Origin: JAURVT01 sp049059935
Lineage (GTDB): Bacteria; Actinomycetota; Actinomycetes; Propionibacteriales; Nocardioidaceae
Assembly (NCBI RefSeq): GCF_049059935.1
Contig: NZ_JBMGQR010000001.1
Coordinates: forward strand, 62,001 to 126,000
Reading direction: 5' to 3'
Length of the DNA: 64,000 nt
Of the stretch, positions 58,255-64,000 are shown in pieces (within the stretch, counting starts at the first letter, position 1; each line of letters opens with the position of its first letter). Both the position numbers and the translations under genes were made by a program. The notes under the pieces are model-generated. The model ran no database searches. It saw only the letters and a program-made list of their open reading frames with translations, and was not told the DNA's origin.

Positions 58255-58890
58255 TCAGGCGCGGTTCCAGAGCTGGTGGGTCAGACCACTGGCCGACGTC
58301 ACGGACTCGACCGTGAAGCGGTCCTGCAGACCCTCCATCCCCTCCCACAGGGACACGCCGCGCCCCAGGACGACGGGCACCACGACCAGGTGCATGACGT
58401 CGACGAGGTCGGCCTCGAGGAACTGGCGGACCGTCGACGGTCCGCCACCGATTCGGACATCCTGCCCGTCGGCCGCGGCCAGCGCGAGCTCGAGCACCTC
58501 GGCGGGCGACCCGTCGACGAACCGGAAGCTTGTCCCGTTGTCGAAGTCGAGGTCGGGGTGCGGGTGGTGGGTCAGGACGTAGACCGGCGTGCGGAACGGC
58601 GGCTCGTCGCCCCACCAGCCCCGCCACCCGTCGTCGGGCCAGGCGCCGGACTGCGGACCGAACTTGCGGCGGCCCATGATCTCGGCGCCGATCCCGTGGC
58701 CCCACGTGCTCGTGAGCACCCGGTCGAGCGTGACGGGGGCGTCCACCGCGCCGATGCCGTCGATGAAGCGGCCGTCGAAGGACGCGAACAGCTGCCCGGC
58801 ACCGCCGATGGGTTCGGCCAGCGTCACGTGCTCGCCGGCCGCGTAGCCGTCGAGCGAGACGTTCAGGTTGTGGACTCTGGTGCGGGCCAT
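58255..58890 (-). CDS. dihydrofolate reductase family protein (RibD C-terminal type)
   Basis: The ATG at 58890 (MARTRVHNLNVSLDGYAAGE) gives 211 residues. The layout is that of the RibD-C/DHFR-like fold: SLDGYAAG near the start, an EIMGRRKFGP segment, and VRIGGGPSTVRQFLEADLVD, the conserved NADPH-binding glycines. It is probably an NADPH-dependent reductase of unknown substrate, not a true folate enzyme. It converges with the exporter gene and is divergent from paaK. Confidence 0.85.
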   Translation of the reverse strand: MARTRVHNLNVSLDGYAAGEHVTLAEPIGGAGQLFASFDGRFIDGIGAVDAPVTLDRVLTSTWGHGIGAEIMGRRKFGPQSGAWPDDGWRGWWGDEPPFRTPVYVLTHHPHPDLDFDNGTSFRFVDGSPAEVLELALAAADGQDVRIGGGPSTVRQFLEADLVDVMHLVVVPVVLGRGVSLWEGMEGLQDRFTVESVTSASGLTHQLWNRA

Positions 58891-58930
58891 GGTCACCTCT
58901 CGGGCGGGGACGGACGTCGAGCGCGGCCCC

Positions 58931-58942
58931 GGTCGATCGACC
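58931..58942. promoter_or_regulatory. 12-bp palindrome between the reductase-like gene and paaK
   Basis: GGTCGATCGACC is a perfect palindrome 68 bp before the paaK ATG and could be an operator for one or both divergent genes. It differs in sequence from the operator before paaA. Position and symmetry are the only evidence. Confidence 0.3.
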
Positions 58943-59009
58943 CGGCCCTCGCCTGTGACTACGATCACACACCCCGCCGACAGGCCGGGACCGCGCGAGG
59001 AGGCACTCC

Positions 59010-60317
59010 ATGCACGACCTCTCCCCCCGTCCGGGCGACCTCGACCCCATCGAGACCGCCTCGATCGACGAGCTGCGGGGGCTGCAGCTCGAGCGGCTGC
59101 GGTGGTCGGTGCGTCACGCGTACGACCACGTGCCGCACTACCGCACGACGTGGGACGCAGCGGGCGTCCACCCGGACGACGTCACCGACCTGTCGGACCT
59201 CGCGCGGCTGCCCTTCACCACCAAGGCCCACCTGCGCGACAACTACCCGTTCGGCATGTTCGCGGTGCCGCGCGAGCAGGTGGCGCGGGTGCACGCGTCG
59301 TCGGGCACCACCGGCAAGCCCACCGTCGTCGGCTACACCCACGACGACCTCGACACCTGGGCGACGGTGATGGCCCGCAGCATCCGCGCGTCCGGCGGCC
59401 GCGCGGGCCACCTCCTGCACAACGCCTACGGCTACGGCCTGTTCACCGGCGGCCTCGGCGCGCACTACGGGGCCGAGCGCCTCGGGTGCACCGTCGTGCC
59501 CGTCTCCGGCGGCATGACCGAGCGACAGGTGCAGCTCATCGGCGACTTCCGTCCGGACATCATCATGGTCACGCCGTCGTACATGCTCTCGGTCGTCGAC
59601 GAGATGGAGCGCCAGGGCATCGACCCGCGCTCGACGTCGCTCCAGGTCGGGATCTTCGGCGCCGAGCCGTGGACCAACGACATGCGCCGCGAGATGGAGG
59701 AGCGTCTCGACATGCACGCCGTCGACATCTACGGGCTGTCCGAGGTGATGGGGCCCGGCGTCGCCAACGAGTGCGTCGAGACCAAGGACGGCCTGCACGT
59801 CTGGGAGGACCACTTCTACCCCGAGGTCATCGACCCGGTCACGCTGGAGGTGCTGCCCGACGGCGAGAAGGGCGAGCTCGTCCTCACCTCGCTCACCAAG
59901 CAGGCCATGCCGGTGATCCGGTACCGCACCCGCGACCTCACCCGCCTGCTGCCGGGGACCGCCCGGACCATGCGCCGGATGGAGAAGGTCACCGGCCGCA
60001 CCGACGACATGATCATCCTGCGCGGCGTGAACCTGTTCCCCACGCAGGTCGAGGAGCTCATCCTCTCCACCACCGCGCTGTCACCGCACTTCCAGTGCGT
60101 GCTCGACCGCGACGGCCACCTCGACGCGATGACCGTGCTGGTCGAGCGCCGGGAGGCGGCGTCGCCGTCGGTCGCCACCGAGGCCGGCCACCGCCTGCGC
60201 GAGCAGGTGAAGAGCTCGATCGGCGTCACCGTCGACGTCGAGGTGGTCGACCCCGGAACCGTCGAGCGGTCCGTCGGCAAGATGCGTCGCATCGTCGACC
60301 GCAGGCCGTCGCGCTAG
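59010..60317 (+). CDS. paaK: phenylacetate--CoA ligase
   Basis: The 435-residue enzyme activates phenylacetate to phenylacetyl-CoA with ATP, the first step of its aerobic catabolism. It has SSGTTGKPTVVGYT for nucleotide binding, the motif IYGLSEVMGPGVANEC, and YRTRDLTRLLPG. The closing K region is intact (VERSVGKMRRIVDRR). It has a GAGGAGG ribosome site and is followed after 86 bp by paaA. Confidence 0.93.
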   Translation: MHDLSPRPGDLDPIETASIDELRGLQLERLRWSVRHAYDHVPHYRTTWDAAGVHPDDVTDLSDLARLPFTTKAHLRDNYPFGMFAVPREQVARVHASSGTTGKPTVVGYTHDDLDTWATVMARSIRASGGRAGHLLHNAYGYGLFTGGLGAHYGAERLGCTVVPVSGGMTERQVQLIGDFRPDIIMVTPSYMLSVVDEMERQGIDPRSTSLQVGIFGAEPWTNDMRREMEERLDMHAVDIYGLSEVMGPGVANECVETKDGLHVWEDHFYPEVIDPVTLEVLPDGEKGELVLTSLTKQAMPVIRYRTRDLTRLLPGTARTMRRMEKVTGRTDDMIILRGVNLFPTQVEELILSTTALSPHFQCVLDRDGHLDAMTVLVERREAASPSVATEAGHRLREQVKSSIGVTVDVEVVDPGTVERSVGKMRRIVDRRPSR

Positions 60318-60352
60318 GTCGTTGCCCGCACGCGAGGAGCGTGCGAGACTCG

Positions 60353-60374
60353 TTACCGACCGATCGGTCTGTAA
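60353..60374. promoter_or_regulatory. 22-bp palindromic operator before paaA (PaaR/TetR type)
   Basis: The sequence TTACcGACCGATCGGTCtGTAA has a perfect 12-bp core palindrome GACCGATCGGTC and matching outer TTAC/GTAA arms. It lies 29 bp before the paaA ATG and probably overlaps the promoter. TetR-family PaaR repressors of actinobacteria bind palindromes of this kind and release on phenylacetyl-CoA. The repressor gene is not in the window. Confidence 0.75.
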
Positions 60375-60403
60375 ATGCTCGGACGCGAGCACCTGGAGGT
60401 TCG

Positions 60404-61360
60404 ATGTCGCCCACCACCGAGACGCACCCGGACGAGGCGGAGCTGCTGGCGTCGTTCGACCGCACCCTCGCGCGCCACGACCGCGTCGAGCCCCGCGACT
60501 GGATGCCCGAGAAGTACCGCTCCACGCTCGTGCGGCAGATCGCGCAGCACGCCCACTCCGAGATCATCGGGATGCAGCCCGAGGGCAACTGGATCTCTCG
60601 CGCCCCCTCACTGCGGCGCAAGGCGATCCTGCTGGCCAAGGTGCAGGACGAGGCAGGCCACGGCCTGTACCTCTACTCCGCCGCCGAGACGCTCGGCGTC
60701 TCGCGCGACGACCTGACCCTCAGGCTGGTCGAGGGCCGGCAGAAGTACTCCTCGATCTTCAACTACCCGACGCTGTCCTACGCCGACGTGGGGACGATCG
60801 GCTGGCTCGTCGACGGCGCGGCGATCTGCAACCAGGTGCCGCTGTGCCGCACGTCCTACGGCCCCTACGGCCGCGCGATGATCCGGATCTGCAAGGAGGA
60901 GTCGTTCCACCAGCGCCAGGGTTACGAGCTGCTGTCGACGATGATGCGCGGCACCGACGAGCAGCGCGCGATGGTGCAGGAGTCGGTCGACCGGTTCTGG
61001 TGGCCGGCGCTGATGATGTTCGGCCCGCCCGACGACGACTCCCCCAACACCGCGCAGTCCATGGCCTGGGGCATCAAGCGCGACACCAACGACGAGCTGC
61101 GGCAGAAGTTCGTCGACATGTCGGTGCCGCAGGCCGAGGCCCTCGGCGTCACGCTCCCCGACCCACAGCTGGCCTGGAACGCCGAGCGCGGCCACCACGA
61201 CTTCGGCCAGCCCGACTGGGACGAGTTCCGCGCCGTCGTCGCCGGGGGCGGCCCGTGCAACGCCCAGCGCGTCGCGCACCGCCGTCGCGCTCACGAGGAG
61301 GGCGCGTGGGTCCGCGAGGCCGCCACGGCGTTCGCGCGGCGTGAGCAGGAGGCGTCGTGA
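60404..61360 (+). CDS. paaA: phenylacetyl-CoA 1,2-epoxidase subunit PaaA (catalytic diiron subunit)
   Basis: The 318-residue protein starts MSPTTETHPDEAELLASFDR. It has the ferritin-like diiron pattern with KVQDEAGHGLYLYSAAE and ICKEESFHQRQGYELLSTMM. With PaaC it forms the oxygenase core that converts phenylacetyl-CoA to its 1,2-epoxide. The gene is first in paaABCDE, has a suitable ribosome site (GGAGG) and overlaps paaB by 4 bases. Confidence 0.95.
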   Translation: MSPTTETHPDEAELLASFDRTLARHDRVEPRDWMPEKYRSTLVRQIAQHAHSEIIGMQPEGNWISRAPSLRRKAILLAKVQDEAGHGLYLYSAAETLGVSRDDLTLRLVEGRQKYSSIFNYPTLSYADVGTIGWLVDGAAICNQVPLCRTSYGPYGRAMIRICKEESFHQRQGYELLSTMMRGTDEQRAMVQESVDRFWWPALMMFGPPDDDSPNTAQSMAWGIKRDTNDELRQKFVDMSVPQAEALGVTLPDPQLAWNAERGHHDFGQPDWDEFRAVVAGGGPCNAQRVAHRRRAHEEGAWVREAATAFARREQEAS

Positions 61361-61659
61361 GCGACGAGGGCGCCCCGCGCGGCGAGTGGCCGCTCTACGA
61401 GATCTTCGTGCGCGGCAAGCGCGGCCTGAACCACGTGCACGTCGGCTCCCTGCACGCCGCCGACGACCAGATGGCCCTGCGGCACGCCCGCGACGTCTAC
61501 ACCCGCCGCAACGAGGGCGTCAGCATCTGGGCGGTGCGCGCCGACGCCGTGGTGGCGTCGAGCCCGGACGAGAAGGACCCGCTGTTCGCGCCCGCCGGCG
61601 ACAAGGTCTACCGGCACCCGACGTTCTACGCCATCCCCGACGACGTCCCCCACATGTGA
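61357..61659 (+). CDS. paaB: phenylacetyl-CoA epoxidase subunit PaaB
   Basis: The 100-residue protein starts MSDEGAPRGEWPLYEIFVRG. It has the phrases HVHVGSLHAADDQMALRHAR and SIWAVRADAVVASSPDE typical of this subunit. PaaB bridges the PaaAC oxygenase and is needed for full activity. The first codons are GTG and overlap paaA. Confidence 0.93.
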   Translation: MSDEGAPRGEWPLYEIFVRGKRGLNHVHVGSLHAADDQMALRHARDVYTRRNEGVSIWAVRADAVVASSPDEKDPLFAPAGDKVYRHPTFYAIPDDVPHM

Positions 61660-61666
61660 GCGTGAG

Positions 61667-62581
61667 ATGACCGACCACGACAACGTCTACGACGGCCTGC
61701 TCGGCGGCGACGACTCCCAGTGGGCGTTCGGCACCGACTTCGAGGACCCGCTGGCCGGGGTCGACACCACGATCCCGGACGGCGTCGACCCCGCCGCGCT
61801 CGCCACCTACTGCCTGATGCTGGGCGACGACGCCCTGGTCTACAGCCACCGCCTCGCCCAGTGGGCCAGCAACGCGCCCGACCTGGAGGAGGACATCGCG
61901 CTTTCCAACATCGCGCTCGACCTCCTCGGGCAGGCGCGGTTGCTGCTGGCACGCGCGGCCGCGGCCGACCCCACCCAGGTGCCCGCGATGCCGGCCGGCT
62001 CGCCCGTGCCAGCCGAGGACGCGCTGGCGTTCTTCCGCGACGAGCGGCAGTTCCGCAACGTCCGGTTCGTCGAGGCCGAGAACGGCGACTTCGCCGTCAC
62101 CATCGCGCGCCTGCTTGTCTTCTCGACCTACCGACTGACGCTGTTGCAGCGCTTGGCCGGCAGCCGCGACGCCGTCCTGTCGGCCGTGGCCGTCAAGGGG
62201 GTCAAGGAGCTGACCTACCACCGCGACTACGCGGCCCGCTGGTTCCTCACCCTCGCCCAGGGCACCGAGGAGTCGAGGCGCCGGCTGCTCGACGCGCTGC
62301 CGCTGGTGTGGGCGCTGCACGACGAGCTGTTCCGCTCGCACCCGGTGGAGGCCGCCGTGGCCGAGCAGGGCGTCGGCGTCGACCCGTCGACGGTCGCCGA
62401 CGAGGTCGACGTCCTGCTCGAGCAGCTGCTGTCGGTCAGCGCCGTGGAGCGCCCCGCCGTGGCTCAGGTCGGGCCGGTCGACCGCGGCACCGGCCGCGAC
62501 GGCCGCCACAGCGAGTCGATGGGACGCCTGCTGGCCGAGATGCAGGTCGTGGCGCGCGCCCACCCGATGGGCCAGTGGTGA
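61667..62581 (+). CDS. paaC: phenylacetyl-CoA epoxidase subunit PaaC
   Basis: The 304-residue ferritin-like subunit pairs with PaaA as a structural partner. Phrases include LATYCLMLGDDALVYSHRLA, LSNIALDLLGQARLLLARAA and GVKELTYHRDYAARWFLTLA. The diiron-site residues are less conserved than in PaaA, as usual. It overlaps paaD by 4 bases as GTGA. Confidence 0.94.
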   Translation: MTDHDNVYDGLLGGDDSQWAFGTDFEDPLAGVDTTIPDGVDPAALATYCLMLGDDALVYSHRLAQWASNAPDLEEDIALSNIALDLLGQARLLLARAAAADPTQVPAMPAGSPVPAEDALAFFRDERQFRNVRFVEAENGDFAVTIARLLVFSTYRLTLLQRLAGSRDAVLSAVAVKGVKELTYHRDYAARWFLTLAQGTEESRRRLLDALPLVWALHDELFRSHPVEAAVAEQGVGVDPSTVADEVDVLLEQLLSVSAVERPAVAQVGPVDRGTGRDGRHSESMGRLLAEMQVVARAHPMGQW

Positions 62582-63084
62582 CCGCCGCCGCGGCCACGGG
62601 CACCGCCTGGGACGTCGCCGCCGAGGTCACCGATCCCGAGATGCCCATGCTCACGCTGGCCGACCTCGGCGTGCTGCGCGACGTCCGCGTGGACGGCGAC
62701 GCCGTGACGGTCACCATCACGCCCACCTACTCGGGCTGCCCGGCGATGGCGACGATGCGCGACGACCTCGTCCACCGGCTGCGCGACCACGGGTTCGACG
62801 ACGTCCGGGTGCAGGTGAGCCTGACCCCCGCGTGGTCCACCGACTGGATCACCGACCGCGGCCGGCGGGCCCTGGTCGAGCACGGGATCTCCGCACCCGG
62901 CCCGGCCGCTGCGCACGACGGCCCGGTCGCCCTGACGCTGATCCCCACCCGTCGCGCGCTCACCTGCCCGCGGTGCGGGTCCGACGACACCAGGCTCGTC
63001 TCGGAGTTCGCGTCGACGGCGTGCAAGGCCCTGTACCGCTGCGCGGCGTGCCTCGAGCCGTTCGACCACGTCAAGGAGCACTGA
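62578..63084 (+). CDS. paaD: phenylacetate-CoA oxygenase assembly protein PaaD
   Basis: The GTG at 62578 gives 168 residues. The N-terminal part has the DUF59/MIP18 core (VTDPEMPMLTLADLGVLRDV and PTYSGCPAMATMRDD), and the C-terminus a zinc-ribbon-like set of four Cys (CPRCGSDD and CAACLEPF). PaaD is thought to help mature the iron-containing subunits of the complex. It sits between paaC and paaE. Confidence 0.93.
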   Translation: MTAAAATGTAWDVAAEVTDPEMPMLTLADLGVLRDVRVDGDAVTVTITPTYSGCPAMATMRDDLVHRLRDHGFDDVRVQVSLTPAWSTDWITDRGRRALVEHGISAPGPAAAHDGPVALTLIPTRRALTCPRCGSDDTRLVSEFASTACKALYRCAACLEPFDHVKEH

Positions 63085-63085
63085 C

Positions 63086-64000
63086 GTGGCGTTCCACGAG
63101 CTCACCGTCGCCCGCGTCGAGCACCTCACCGACGACTCCGCGGCGGTCACCTTCGCGGTGCCCGACCACCTGCGCGACGACTTCGACTTCGCCGCCGGCC
63201 AGTCGCTCACCGTGCGTCGCGTGGTCGACGGCCAGGACCACCGCCGCTCGTACTCGATCTGCGCCCCGGCCGGGTCGCCGCCGCGGGTCGGCGTCCGCGT
63301 CGTCCCGGACGGGATGTTCTCCACCTGGCTGGTCCGCGACGTGCGGGTCGGCGACACCGTCGAGGTTCAGACGCCCACGGGCAGCTTCCGCGCCGACCCC
63401 GCCACCGGCGGACGGCACCTGTGCGTCGCGGCCGGGTCGGGTATCACGCCGATGCTGTCGATCGCGTCGACCGTGCTCACCCACCCCGACGCGCGGGTCA
63501 CGCTGCTCTACGGCAACCGCACGACCGACACGGTGATGTTCGCCGAGGAGCTGGCCGACCTCAAGAACCGTCACGGCCACCGGCTCGACCTCGTCCACGT
63601 GCTGTCGCGCGAGCCCCGCGACGTCGAGCTGTTCTCCGGGCGACTGGACGCCGACCGGCTGCGGCGGCTGTTCGCCACCCTGGTGCCGCTCGACGACGTC
63701 GACCACGTCTGGCTGTGCGGCCCGTTCGGCCTGGTCACCGACGCCCGCGAGGTGCTCGACGAGCTCGGCGTCAGCCGCGACAAGGTCCACGTCGAGCTGT
63801 TCCACGTCGACGAGCCACCCCCCGAGGTGCACCGGCCGGACGTGGTCGTCGAGGGCGACACCAGCGAGGTGACGATCAGCCTGGACGGCCGCACCACCAC
63901 CGCCGCCATGCCCCGGGGACGGTCGATCCTCGACGGTGCCGCAGCCACCCGCAACGACCTGCCCTTCGCCTGCAAGGGCGGGGTGTGCGGGACGTGTCGC
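63086..64000 (+). CDS. paaE: phenylacetyl-CoA epoxidase reductase PaaE, incomplete at window end
   Basis: The first 305 codons of the reductase are present from the GTG at 63086; the end is cut by the window. Its layout is FAD-binding (HRRSYSICAP), NADPH-binding (GSGITPMLS), and a C-terminal plant-type 2Fe-2S site CKGGVCGTC at the last residues. It passes electrons from NADPH to the PaaA diiron centre. The fourth cluster Cys lies beyond the window. Confidence 0.94.
   Translation, partial: MAFHELTVARVEHLTDDSAAVTFAVPDHLRDDFDFAAGQSLTVRRVVDGQDHRRSYSICAPAGSPPRVGVRVVPDGMFSTWLVRDVRVGDTVEVQTPTGSFRADPATGGRHLCVAAGSGITPMLSIASTVLTHPDARVTLLYGNRTTDTVMFAEELADLKNRHGHRLDLVHVLSREPRDVELFSGRLDADRLRRLFATLVPLDDVDHVWLCGPFGLVTDAREVLDELGVSRDKVHVELFHVDEPPPEVHRPDVVVEGDTSEVTISLDGRTTTAAMPRGRSILDGAAATRNDLPFACKGGVCGTCR

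Overview
The window reads as the chromosome of a high-GC actinobacterium, most likely from the Nocardioidaceae or a close relative. The signs are GC-rich codon use, frequent GTG starts, a DUF222/13E12-type HNH protein, cobalamin riboswitches in front of a B12-independent ribonucleotide reductase and methyltransferase, and the 'MSMEG_05xx/Sll078x' nitrilase cluster. The assignment rests on gene content only.

Layout. (1) 1-9 kb: the tail of a COG4705-like membrane protein, a methyltransferase, a sulfotransferase-like protein, then nrdB-nrdA and a homocysteine S-methyltransferase with a small partner gene. The last two transcription units run leftward, and each starts behind its own cobalamin riboswitch. 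NrdB has Phe where most class I proteins have the radical Tyr. (2) About 9-39 kb: a loosely packed accessory region with more AT-rich intergenic DNA. It holds many small, secreted or membrane proteins of unknown role, two proteins of families often used as toxin immunity (barstar-like and SUFU-like) with no visible toxin, an ECF sigma/membrane-partner pair, gene fragments, and many copies of a short palindromic repeat family with longer composite forms. Within it, 29.6-37.4 kb carries the most distinctive module: a PD-(D/E)XK-like protein, a winged-helix-like partner, a divergent wHTH-TPR regulator, a carbon-nitrogen hydrolase-fold protein and a soluble Ser/Thr kinase. (3) 39-52 kb: two acetyltransferases, then a tightly coupled nine-gene Nit1C-type operon. 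It has an amidohydrolase, Sll0783-like protein, radical SAM protein, GNAT-AIR synthase fusion, nitrilase, small MSMEG_0570-like protein, flavin oxidoreductase, a second nitrilase that has lost two of three catalytic residues, and a glycosyltransferase; an AMP-dependent ligase overlaps its end. An arsenic operon (arsC, ACR3, arsR) follows. (4) 52-58.9 kb: a DUF222-HNH protein, a UvrA paralogue, a GlxA-type regulator, a LysE-type exporter and a dihydrofolate-reductase-like protein. (5) 59-64 kb: phenylacetate catabolism, paaK then paaABCDE with a 22-bp palindromic operator before paaA; paaE runs off the window.

The two riboswitches suggest a simple logic: when B12 is plentiful the B12-independent enzymes are shut off, presumably because B12-dependent counterparts elsewhere take over. 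The Nit1C operon is of the type linked in other bacteria to nitrogen starvation and cyanide/nitrile assimilation, and a GAAAC-N6-GAAAC motif before it resembles part of a GlnR site. All functions are inferred from motifs and gene order; no searches were run.
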